Below are positions 6,012 through 14,198 of a DNA stretch of 34,229 bases, piece after piece; within the stretch, counting starts at the first letter, position 1; the number at the start of each line of letters is the position of its first letter. The notes below the pieces were generated by a model. It did no database searches and was not told the origin of the DNA. It saw nothing but the letters and a program-made list of their open reading frames with translations. This stretch comes from Sulfurovaceae bacterium (lineage in GTDB: Bacteria > Campylobacterota > Campylobacteria > Campylobacterales > Sulfurovaceae). The stretch spans positions 1-34,229 of the forward strand of contig JADGDQ010000024.1 of the NCBI GenBank assembly GCA_016744805.1, in the 5' to 3' direction. A program made the translations under genes and the position numbers.

Positions 6012-7224
6012 CTGAATCTTTGGCCATATAGAGTGCCTTATCTGCTCGTTCAAAGAGTGTTTTATATGTATCATGATCTTGCTGTTGCGTAATACCTATA
6101 CTTATAGTAATTTTTCCTATATTCATAAATAATGTTTCTGTTATGCTATTTTTTATTCTACTAGCAAACTTCATTTCATCTTCTTGCTTTGTTTGGCTAG
6201 AAAGTATTGCAAACTCCTCTCCACCGATTCTATAAAACTTATCATTTTTTCTAATGTTTTGAGAAATTCTATTGCATAATTCTACCAAAACCATATCACC
6301 CATAGAGTGACCATATTTATCATTAACTTCTTTAAAGTGGTCTATATCAATAATCATCAAAGAGTTCTTTAAATCATTTGTTGCATCTATTAAATCTTCC
6401 ATATCTTTGTTAAAAACATGTCTATTAAGTATCTTTGTAAGAGCATCTTTATTGGCTTTTGCTATAAGAATTTTATCTTTATTATCCAGTTTTTTGATAA
6501 AATAATATATCAATATATAAACAATTATAAATACGATAAAAAGTAAAATTGTAAATATCTTAAACAAAGCATACATCTTTTTAAGTTCCACATCTAGGGG
6601 CATTGTAACAGATATAAATGCTCTAATATCACCTATATTTTCATAAAATCCAGCACTATCCCCATAAGAGTCTAGTAAACTTTTTGGAGCATCTTTGGGG
6701 TCACCGTGGCAACGCATACAAGAGAGTACATTTTTTGTGACAGGCATAGCGTACAAGATATAATCTTTTTTATTTTTTTTAAAATGCTTATGATACTTTT
6801 TTAGTGTACCATTATTAAATTTTTTTAAAATCTCACGCTCTTGCTCTGTAGCTTGATTAAGAGGATTTCTAGGATTATTAGATGTTAGTTTGTACTGTAT
6901 TTCTTCTATATTATTGCTAACTCTTTGCTTGTTATATTCATACATAATATTTCGAGACATAAAAGTAAAAGATAATACAGTTGGGTCAAAAAAATCTTTT
7001 TGTAGTTGTTTTTGCTCTTTAAGTTTATAAAAAACAGGTTTTAATTTACCTTCTACATAAGTATGAAGAGCCTTATTGTGCATAAGTAAATCTTGTAGCT
7101 TTGCTTCATTCTCTTCAATAGCATAACTTCTAAATGTTGAATGGGTGATAATAAGTATTATCACATATATACCAAGTAATAGAAAAAATATTTTGACTAA
7201 AATGCTTTTATTTATCTTGCTCAT
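5986..7224 (-). CDS. Membrane diguanylate cyclase with periplasmic c-type-haem sensor domain
   Basis: The 412-residue protein starts with a membrane segment (8-28), has a periplasmic domain of about 190 residues, a second membrane segment (223-244) and a GGDEF domain. The periplasmic part resembles the DUF3365/Tll0287-like domain and carries the haem-binding motif C169-M-R-C172-H173, followed by GDP. It may sense redox state, oxygen or a bound gas; that is inference. The GGDEF domain looks active: IDIDHFKEVND, GGEEF at 334-338, and an intact inhibitory I-site R325-K-N-D328. It should make c-di-GMP. It follows ribD by 49 bases but has its own promoter. Confidence 0.88.
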   Translation of the reverse strand: MSKINKSILVKIFFLLLGIYVIILIITHSTFRSYAIEENEAKLQDLLMHNKALHTYVEGKLKPVFYKLKEQKQLQKDFFDPTVLSFTFMSRNIMYEYNKQRVSNNIEEIQYKLTSNNPRNPLNQATEQEREILKKFNNGTLKKYHKHFKKNKKDYILYAMPVTKNVLSCMRCHGDPKDAPKSLLDSYGDSAGFYENIGDIRAFISVTMPLDVELKKMYALFKIFTILLFIVFIIVYILIYYFIKKLDNKDKILIAKANKDALTKILNRHVFNKDMEDLIDATNDLKNSLMIIDIDHFKEVNDKYGHSMGDMVLVELCNRISQNIRKNDKFYRIGGEEFAILSSQTKQEDEMKFASRIKNSITETLFMNIGKITISIGITQQQDHDTYKTLFERADKALYMAKDSGRDTIIVL

Positions 7225-7243
7225 CTTAACACCTTATAAAACT

Positions 7244-7249
7244 ATTATA
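7244..7249 (-). promoter_or_regulatory. -10 element for the haem-GGDEF gene
   Basis: TATAAT on the minus strand lies 19 bases before the ATG at 7224, and AAGGT follows it as a Shine-Dalgarno. The region upstream is A+T-rich without a clear -35 box. Confidence 0.5.
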
Positions 7250-7273
7250 TTCCAAATATAATTAAAATCACAA

Positions 7274-8263
7274 CTACTTACTCCAAATCATCATATCTAC
7301 ACCTTTATTATTCACATGTAAAAAACTTAATTCTCTGTTGATACTATACCCAAGAGGATTTGTAGAGAGCTTTGGAGTTTGATAGGTAAGATACCAATCT
7401 ATTTTTGTCTGCATGGTGTTGAGCATTCCCTCTCCTCCTTCTATTATTATAAAAGATGGTTTTTCTAAAAAGTCTAAATTACTACTTACTTCTACTTCTC
7501 TATTTTGGATTTGAAAGAGAGGTATCTCTTGGTCAAAACTCTTTTGTTGTGAATAGATAAGTATATTTGGAGCTTTGCCTTTGCTAAAACGACAATCTAG
7601 CGTGGGTCTATCGTGTCGTACTGTTGCCCCACCAATGACTAACCTATCACATACTTCTCGCATTTGATGTACATGAGTTAGTGACTCTTGTGAACTCAAA
7701 TACCCTCCACCAATGCGTCCATTTGTTGTTTGAGCTAATTTAAAAAGCACAAAGGCTCTCTTTTGCCATATCAAAAAAGGTTCTAATAGCTCTTGTGCCT
7801 CCTTTTGCATAACGCCTACTTCTACCTCAACCCCTGCTTTTTGGAGTCTTTGGATACCTCCACTATGCCCATCAATAGGGTCTTTGAGTGCAATAACAAC
7901 CTTTTTGAGTTGAAGCAGTTCTAGGAGTGAGGCACATGAGGGTGTTTTGCCTACATGACTACAAGGTTCTAGGGTTATATAGATACTACACTCTGCAAAA
8001 AAACCTTTTGGAAGATTTTGTAAAAAATGATGAGCTTTATGAGCATCAAACCTATCAAAATCAATAGTCTGAGCTGAGAGAGTCTCAAATGCTTCAATCA
8101 GTGCTAAAACCTCTGCATGAGAAGTTCCTGCTTTTTGGTGAGCTTGTAGAGCAATAACCCTATCTTGATAGATAATAACCGCACCCACTGCTGGATTAGG
8201 ATAGGTAAGACCTTGGTACTGCCATGCTTTGTTGATAGCTAACTGCATAATATGCTCTCTCAT
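7274..8263 (-). CDS. ribD: Riboflavin biosynthesis deaminase/reductase RibD
   Basis: RibD deaminates the pyrimidine and reduces the ribose side chain in the second and third steps of riboflavin synthesis. The N-terminal deaminase has zinc-ligand motifs H49-A-E51 and P100-C101 ... C110 (spacing PCSHVGKTPSC). The C-terminal reductase part has FVLFKLAQTTNGRIGG, VIGGATVRHDRP and IIIEGGEGMLN. The 329-residue length is slightly below the usual 360 or so. AAAGGG precedes the ATG by 5 bases. It lies 35 bases after the acyltransferase gene, so it is probably cotranscribed with it, although the functions are unrelated. Confidence 0.92.
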   Translation of the reverse strand: MREHIMQLAINKAWQYQGLTYPNPAVGAVIIYQDRVIALQAHQKAGTSHAEVLALIEAFETLSAQTIDFDRFDAHKAHHFLQNLPKGFFAECSIYITLEPCSHVGKTPSCASLLELLQLKKVVIALKDPIDGHSGGIQRLQKAGVEVEVGVMQKEAQELLEPFLIWQKRAFVLFKLAQTTNGRIGGGYLSSQESLTHVHQMREVCDRLVIGGATVRHDRPTLDCRFSKGKAPNILIYSQQKSFDQEIPLFQIQNREVEVSSNLDFLEKPSFIIIEGGEGMLNTMQTKIDWYLTYQTPKLSTNPLGYSINRELSFLHVNNKGVDMMIWSK

Positions 8264-8298
8264 TTATTACCCTTTTTTAAAAATTTATATTTTATCTA

Positions 8299-10167
8299 CT
8301 AGGATGCTTCTTGTTCTTGAAACAATCTTTTTTGAATACTCTCAATAATATAATATGCACCACTATGTGTGAGGTGACTTGCGTCAAAAGCTATGGGTAT
8401 ACCCTCTGGGGTGGTGGTAGTACAGCCATTTTCATCACATAGAAGTTTTAATATAGAGATATACTCTATGCTTTGGGCTTTAAGGTAGGTTTTCATAGAG
8501 TAGTCTATAGAGGCTACTTCTTTGTATTTTCCTGCATTTTTATAGATAGAACGGGTATCTTGGGTGGGGTCTAGGTTGGCAATAAGACGGGGCAAAGACT
8601 GGAGGTACTCCATATTAGGTCCAAAAACTACTACTCTTTTGGTATATTTTTGTAATAGATTAATTGTATTGAGGAGTTGCTCTTTATCTGAATGTGTCCA
8701 GTGAGCAGAGAGGATGATAGTATCAAACTTTTTTTCTCTTATAAGCTCTTCATAAGCCCATTGCATCAGGTCAGAGCATCTTTTTGTCCCATTATAAGGG
8801 AGCGTAGGATGACAGCCTGAAGCAGTAACTTGGGTGATGGTAATATTATTTTTTTTGGCTTGATTTAAGGCACTATAAAAATGAGCTGCATGGCTATCGC
8901 CTATAAGGAGATAGTTTTTTTTACCTTGGGTATGTATGATACATTTGTCCTTATCAAAAAATTTAATACTATCATAATCACTTGTCAAAAAGCACTCTCC
9001 TGAACGAAATTTTGAAGTATTATAATCAAGATAAGAGGAAGCAATATTTTTTTGTTTTGAACTAAGAGTATTAAATATATAATATGACCCCAAGGATATA
9101 ATAAATGTAAGGCTAAGTACACTAAACAAAAGTTTAGAAGGCTCAATTGTATAGTTTTTGGCTCTTGTAGACTTTTCTATATATCTCCAACTTAGATAGC
9201 CCAAACCAAGTGAAGCTAGTAATAAAAAAACTTGTTCCCTATTACTAAGAGATGGGCTTACTTGGAGTTTATAAAAGACAATAAGTGACCAGTGCCATAG
9301 ATAGATAGAATAAGAGCTATTGCCGATAACTCTAAAGAGTCTATTCGAGAGAAATGCACTTATAAAATTTGGATTTTGACCTGCAAAAAGGACTAGGGCA
9401 GTGGCTAGAGTAGGTACGAGGGCATGTATTCCAGGGAAGAGAGTCTTTGCATCATACAAAAATAGAGATAGTATAATTATTACTAAACCTATAACAGAAA
9501 AAGAGCTATTAAATACTTTTGAGAAACTATTTTTTTGAAAGGATATAGCTACAACTCCACCTATAATAAATTGAAAAAATCGTGTAGGTGAAGCAAAAAA
9601 GGCAAAAGATTTATCATAAGAGATAAGGATTTGACTGAGTATCAAAGATACAAAGGATAGAAAGAGTAAAAGTTTGAAAATATCTTTTTTTGCTTTGCTA
9701 AAGAGTAGCATAAGCAGAAGTGGAAAGAGAAGATAAAACTGCTCTTCTACACTAAGTGACCAAGTATGAAGTAGTGGTGCAAACTCCATAGCATCATTAA
9801 AATAGTCAGCTTCTAAATAAAAATAAAAATTTGAGACATATAAAAGTGTGGCGATAAGACTAGAAGAAAACTTTAGGGCTTCATGTGGTAATAAGATAAA
9901 ATAAGCAAAAATAGCACTAACTACAACCATAACAAGCAAAGCAGGAAAGAGTCTTTGGACTCTTTTGCTATAAAAGTGCATTAATGAAAAAGAGTGGTTA
10001 TTTAAATCACGCCATATAAATCCCATAATTAAATAGCCAGATATAACAAAAAATATATCTACACCAATATATCCTCCTGATAATAACTGTGGATTGATAT
10101 GAAAAATAACTACACTCATTACAGCAATAGCCCGAAGACCTTGTATATCCCATCTATATGCAGACAC
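8299..10167 (-). CDS. OafA/YrhL-type O-acyltransferase with C-terminal SGNH domain
   Basis: This 622-residue protein begins WDIQGLRAIAVMSVVIFH, the acyltransferase-3 signature with the catalytic histidine H23, and continues with GGYIGVDIFFVISGYL and about ten membrane segments, up to roughly residue 370. The C-terminal part is a periplasmic SGNH-hydrolase-like domain with GDSHA (near residue 420) and DASHLTHSGA (near 595), giving the Ser and Asp/His of the triad. Such proteins O-acetylate surface polysaccharide, LPS or peptidoglycan; the substrate here is unknown. The start is GTG at 10167, 6 bases after the mutS7 stop codon, so the two are very likely cotranscribed. Confidence 0.9.
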   Translation of the reverse strand: MSAYRWDIQGLRAIAVMSVVIFHINPQLLSGGYIGVDIFFVISGYLIMGFIWRDLNNHSFSLMHFYSKRVQRLFPALLVMVVVSAIFAYFILLPHEALKFSSSLIATLLYVSNFYFYLEADYFNDAMEFAPLLHTWSLSVEEQFYLLFPLLLMLLFSKAKKDIFKLLLFLSFVSLILSQILISYDKSFAFFASPTRFFQFIIGGVVAISFQKNSFSKVFNSSFSVIGLVIIILSLFLYDAKTLFPGIHALVPTLATALVLFAGQNPNFISAFLSNRLFRVIGNSSYSIYLWHWSLIVFYKLQVSPSLSNREQVFLLLASLGLGYLSWRYIEKSTRAKNYTIEPSKLLFSVLSLTFIISLGSYYIFNTLSSKQKNIASSYLDYNTSKFRSGECFLTSDYDSIKFFDKDKCIIHTQGKKNYLLIGDSHAAHFYSALNQAKKNNITITQVTASGCHPTLPYNGTKRCSDLMQWAYEELIREKKFDTIILSAHWTHSDKEQLLNTINLLQKYTKRVVVFGPNMEYLQSLPRLIANLDPTQDTRSIYKNAGKYKEVASIDYSMKTYLKAQSIEYISILKLLCDENGCTTTTPEGIPIAFDASHLTHSGAYYIIESIQKRLFQEQEAS

Positions 10168-10173
10168 TATAGA

Positions 10174-13098
10174 CTACTCATTTACTTGATAATGAAGCTT
10201 TAATCCTTCATCGGTCATCATAAATCCAGAGAGTACTATTTTGCCCTCATGTACCATATTATGATGCATCTTGCATAATGGAATAAGGTTGTATTTGTGA
10301 TTTTTATGAAAGTGCTTTATATTGCCATTATCATCAGCCTCTTTTTGTTGATGGATATGGTGTATATCATCTACAGCCTCATTACATAATGCACACTTAT
10401 TAACAAAGAGCTTTTTATTGTATCTACTTCGTTTCTGTTTTTGTAGTGTTGTTAATTCACTTGTTTGAGAGACAAGAGCATCTCGTATGGTTTGGGCAGT
10501 AGAGAGAAACTGGCTATCAATATGCAAAGACTTTGCAAACTCTAATCCATAGAGGCTATCACCCATCCCTAGTTGCAGTACACGATTATAAATAAGTCTA
10601 TCACTTTGTTCATCATACTTAATACCTAAATGCAAAAATATAATTTCTTTAAGATTTTGAAGTTGTGGAATATATTTGAGCTGATGGAGGTGAGTAGCAA
10701 AGATAAAGGTACTCTTAAGCGAAATCAGACGCAAAATAGCACTCGATACTATAGCCAAAGCTGATGTGGTCTCTGTGCCTTGGCTAATCTCATCACCCAA
10801 AATAAGCGACCGCTCATCAGCACGGTTAAAGATATTTTTAAGCTCCATCATCTCTACACTAAAAGTAGAGAGTCCTTTATACAGATTATCTTTGGAGACT
10901 ATACGCGTAAAGAGTTTATTGTATAACCCAAAGCGTAATTCTATAGCAGGAACAAAAAAACCAGCCTGTGCCATAATAACACAGAGTCCTATACTCTTCA
11001 TCAAAGAGGATTTTCCAGAAGAGTTAATGCCATATAAAAGTATACCGTTGACTCCCTCTCCATTACTAGCATTGAGTGTAATATGGTTGTGTTTGGTACT
11101 GATGTGTGAGCCTAGGTATATATCGTTGGGTATATAGATACCACTCTCATCATTTGCCTCTATAATAGGGTGACGCAGACCTATAACCTCCAAAAAGTTC
11201 TCATTTTCTATAATAGGTCGAGAGAGATTAAGGTCTTTGGAGATTTTGGCATTAGAGATAGCTACATCAATATTAGCAACAAACTCAATAAGCTTATCAA
11301 AAAGCAGAGAAAAAGCATTTTCTATCATATCTAAGCTCTGTATATATCTCTCTTTGACAAGGCTAATAAGCTTGACTTGATTGGTTTCATAGTTTTGTGT
11401 TATTGTATCAAATAAAACAGAATGGATTTTGACTCTATTTTTGAGGTGTTTATAACTAAAGTCTTTGAAAAAGTAATGCGTATTATCAATAGTTATAAAT
11501 GAGTCTAAAAGAGCTTTTTCTATCAGTGTAAATCTGTTTTTTGTAAGCGTAATAGAGTAGCCCTCACTCTCCATATATCCTATTATCGCATAGTTTGTAG
11601 CAGTCTCTTTCTCTTTTGAAAAAAGGTTTTCTATATGCGTAGCTACCATTTGCATTTTTTGTAACTCTTGCGTATTTTTTTCTACTATAGTATCAATATT
11701 AGGATAGACTCCAGCTATAAAAATATTTTCATTAATCTGATCCATACGAAACTTAGCACAAATATCAAGATTAAAAGTACGCTTGAGCATAAGTTGCATC
11801 TCTTTTGTCTCATCAAGAAGCTTTCTATCTATCTCTAATCCTTTCTCCTGAGCTTTTGTGATAAGGCTTACAATTGAATCCAAAGACATAGCAATATAAC
11901 TTAACTCTACAGGGTGGAGCTTACGCAACTTAACTCTTCTTAGTATTCGCTCTAGGTCATATATCTGTTTAAGATAGGTTTCAAACTCATTCACAAAAGG
12001 CAAAAGCATATCAGTAAGAGTATAACGAGCCTCCAAAATACTTTTATCACAAATGGGATTGAGCAATCGTTCTTTGAGCAATCGCTTCCCAAATGCTGTA
12101 GAAGTTTTGTCTATAAGTTTGAGTAGAGTCATTTCTGAAGGGTCACGAGAGAGTACAGAGAGCTGTTCTGAGGCATTATTACCAATATACATATAACGAT
12201 TATTCCCCAAAAACTGTGGTCGGTTGATTTTGGCAATAATACTCTGGTCGTGTTCTATAATAAAATCAATGAGTAACGCTAGAGCCTCTGTAGTATAGGG
12301 GTAGCGTTCAAGATCTAAATATTCTATAGGCGACAAAAAAGAGTTAATCTCAAAAATGCGTTTAAAAAGCTCATTCTGAAAAGGTATTTTTAATCTTTTT
12401 TGATTGATGCTATAGTGCAGAGAACTAAGTTCAAGATAATGCAGAACCCACTCTTTATCTATACTATTATTATCAAAAGTCACAAGTACTTCAGAGGTAT
12501 TATAGCTTTGCAACAGAGTAAAAGTCTCATCAAGTGCATAGCTTTTATCATCTCTGCTAGAGTGTATCTCGTTGCAAATACTCTTACCAGTAGAAATATC
12601 TATAGCACAATAACCCACAGAATAAATCCCTTGATTCTCATCTATTATGAAAGAAGCAATATTATTCTCACTCGCCTCATTAAGATACTCAAAGTTTGTA
12701 CCAGGAGAGATAATATTGGCAACATACCGCTTGATATGAGGTGGTTCGCCTTTTTGTTTGATAAGGACTATAGTATACTTTTTGGTATCAATAAGACGAG
12801 CCAAATAGCGTTCTATAGAAACAGAAGGCACACCTGCAAGAAGAGGATTATGTATAGAGTTTTCTCGTATAGATTTATTTTTGCGTGTAAGTTGGATATT
12901 AAGTAGCTGTGCAATCTCTTTGGCTTTCCCAATTTTGAGCGTATCGTTATTAACTTCATAGAGTTCAAAAAAAGAGCCAATCTCCATAAGTATAATAGTA
13001 TCAGCCCCATACTTCTTTTCAAAATACTCCTGAAGATCAAAATATATCTCTGTAAGAAGTTTCCCCTTTGTTGCTAATATCTTACTAACTTCATCCAC
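10174..13098 (-). CDS. mutS7: MutS7-type mismatch-repair ATPase with fused C-terminal HNH nuclease
   Basis: The 974-residue protein has the full MutS plan: a mismatch-binding N-terminal domain with the F-x-E element (F43-F-E45 in GSFFELYEV), connector and lever domains, the ATPase with Walker [10 protein letters not shown] (690-698) and Walker B LILGDE (766-771), and the ATHLHQL motif (801-807). After residue 895 comes a zinc-type HNH nuclease: C902-x2-C905, H913-H914, N937, C942-x2-H945. This order defines the MutS7 subfamily known from Campylobacterota, giant viruses and octocoral mitochondria. MutL is not needed if the fused nuclease nicks DNA. The start is GTG at 13098 with AAAGG upstream. 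Confidence 0.92.
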   Translation of the reverse strand: MDEVSKILATKGKLLTEIYFDLQEYFEKKYGADTIILMEIGSFFELYEVNNDTLKIGKAKEIAQLLNIQLTRKNKSIRENSIHNPLLAGVPSVSIERYLARLIDTKKYTIVLIKQKGEPPHIKRYVANIISPGTNFEYLNEASENNIASFIIDENQGIYSVGYCAIDISTGKSICNEIHSSRDDKSYALDETFTLLQSYNTSEVLVTFDNNSIDKEWVLHYLELSSLHYSINQKRLKIPFQNELFKRIFEINSFLSPIEYLDLERYPYTTEALALLIDFIIEHDQSIIAKINRPQFLGNNRYMYIGNNASEQLSVLSRDPSEMTLLKLIDKTSTAFGKRLLKERLLNPICDKSILEARYTLTDMLLPFVNEFETYLKQIYDLERILRRVKLRKLHPVELSYIAMSLDSIVSLITKAQEKGLEIDRKLLDETKEMQLMLKRTFNLDICAKFRMDQINENIFIAGVYPNIDTIVEKNTQELQKMQMVATHIENLFSKEKETATNYAIIGYMESEGYSITLTKNRFTLIEKALLDSFITIDNTHYFFKDFSYKHLKNRVKIHSVLFDTITQNYETNQVKLISLVKERYIQSLDMIENAFSLLFDKLIEFVANIDVAISNAKISKDLNLSRPIIENENFLEVIGLRHPIIEANDESGIYIPNDIYLGSHISTKHNHITLNASNGEGVNGILLYGINSSGKSSLMKSIGLCVIMAQAGFFVPAIELRFGLYNKLFTRIVSKDNLYKGLSTFSVEMMELKNIFNRADERSLILGDEISQGTETTSALAIVSSAILRLISLKSTFIFATHLHQLKYIPQLQNLKEIIFLHLGIKYDEQSDRLIYNRVLQLGMGDSLYGLEFAKSLHIDSQFLSTAQTIRDALVSQTSELTTLQKQKRSRYNKKLFVNKCALCNEAVDDIHHIHQQKEADDNGNIKHFHKNHKYNLIPLCKMHHNMVHEGKIVLSGFMMTDEGLKLHYQVNE

Positions 13099-13113
13099 GC
13101 TTGGCTAACCTTT

Positions 13114-13119
13114 ATTATA
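13114..13119 (-). promoter_or_regulatory. -10 element for the mutS7 transcript
   Basis: TATAAT on the minus strand lies 15 bases before the GTG start of mutS7. The predicted RNA start would leave only about 8-9 bases of leader, so either this is not the promoter used or mutS7 has a near-leaderless message. Confidence 0.35.
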
Positions 13120-13235
13120 ATTCAAAGAATAATATCATAAAGTTTGTTTAGGATAGGGTTTAGAGTTATTGTAGAGTGGAGTAAAGAGAGATTAATTGAA
13201 AGGTTTGTTTTACTATCTAAAGTCTGATGTGCATT

Positions 13236-13403
13236 CTATAGCTCGAAAGCATCAAATATTTTAGCTATTTTACTTTTATCATAAGGAATAATATCAACAT
13301 TCCAACTTAAATTATAGATTGAAGAGTGTATTTTTACCTTATATTTATTATCCTCTTCATCTTCAAACTCCTCAGACCAATCAACTTGATTATCACTTTT
13401 CTT
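13236..13403 (-). pseudogene. Fragment of a broken gene of unknown function
   Basis: The 336-base gap between mutS7 and rsmE holds an open stretch of 55 codons ending in TAG at 13236-13238. Its residues look protein-like: VDWSEEFEDEEDNKYKVKI, then NLSWNVDIIPYDKSKIAKIF. It has no ATG, GTG or TTG start in frame and is preceded by an in-frame TGA at 13404-13406. It is therefore best read as the surviving C-terminal part of a lost gene. I do not recognise the family. The rest of the gap, apart from the mutS7 -10 element, holds nothing that I can identify. Confidence 0.4.
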
Positions 13404-13434
13404 TCAGATAATAAATTAGGCGATTGAGTGACTC

Positions 13435-14133
13435 TCACCCCTCCAACCACTGCCCAAGCAACACATTTACCACACTCTCTGTTCGTAAGATTCTCTCTCC
13501 TAAACTCACGGCTTTACACCCATGGAGGCAGAGTAAATCAACTTCATACTCTATCCAGCCACCTTCTGCTCCTATGCAGAGGATTTTTGGCATGGTATTT
13601 GTATCAAGATAGCTTTTCCAAGACTGTGAGGCATAGGGATGAGCAATCACTGCATCGCCTAATAGAGCAGGAAACTCATCTTCTACAAATGGCTTAAAAT
13701 ATTTTTTAAACTCAATCACTGGTGGTACGGTATCTATGGCTTGTTGTAAGCCCTCAAAAACAAACTCATCTATACGCTCTAGGAGTGGGCTTTGCCAATA
13801 GCTTTTTTGACTACGGTAACTGTTTACAATAATAAGTCTATTAATACCAAGAGATGTCATATCCATAATCAATCTCCGTAGCACTTTTGGACGAGGCAGA
13901 GCAAGAACAACTGTTACATCAAGTTTGGCAGGAGGTTTTTTACCTAGTATAATATCTTTTAGAAGTACTTCATTACTATTGATTTGAGCAATAGTAGCCT
14001 TGCCTATATTGCCACCTATCTCACCAATAGTCAAACTATCACCTACTTTGGATTTGAGTATCTCTTTAATATGTGTTATTTGTTTTGGGTCACAAATGCT
14101 TTTGGCATTTTTTGCTAATAAAATACAGTTCAT
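13435..14133 (-). CDS. rsmE: 16S rRNA m3U1498 methyltransferase RsmE
   Basis: RsmE methylates N3 of U1498 in 16S rRNA. The C-terminal SPOUT/trefoil-knot motifs are clear: CIGAEGGWIEYE, then SLGERILRTESVV. The N-terminal PUA-like part contains HIKEILKSKVGD. I chose the ATG at 14133 (232 residues, MNCILLAKNAKSI) because GAGGAG lies 8 bases upstream; an in-frame ATG pair at 14163/14160 lacks a Shine-Dalgarno. It follows mfd by 65 bases on the same strand. Confidence 0.9.
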   Translation of the reverse strand: MNCILLAKNAKSICDPKQITHIKEILKSKVGDSLTIGEIGGNIGKATIAQINSNEVLLKDIILGKKPPAKLDVTVVLALPRPKVLRRLIMDMTSLGINRLIIVNSYRSQKSYWQSPLLERIDEFVFEGLQQAIDTVPPVIEFKKYFKPFVEDEFPALLGDAVIAHPYASQSWKSYLDTNTMPKILCIGAEGGWIEYEVDLLCLHGCKAVSLGERILRTESVVNVLLGQWLEG

Positions 14134-14198
14134 CTTACTTACTCCTCTTAATAACCTCATCAATAGCAGGTTTTGATAGTTTTAACATTAATACTATC

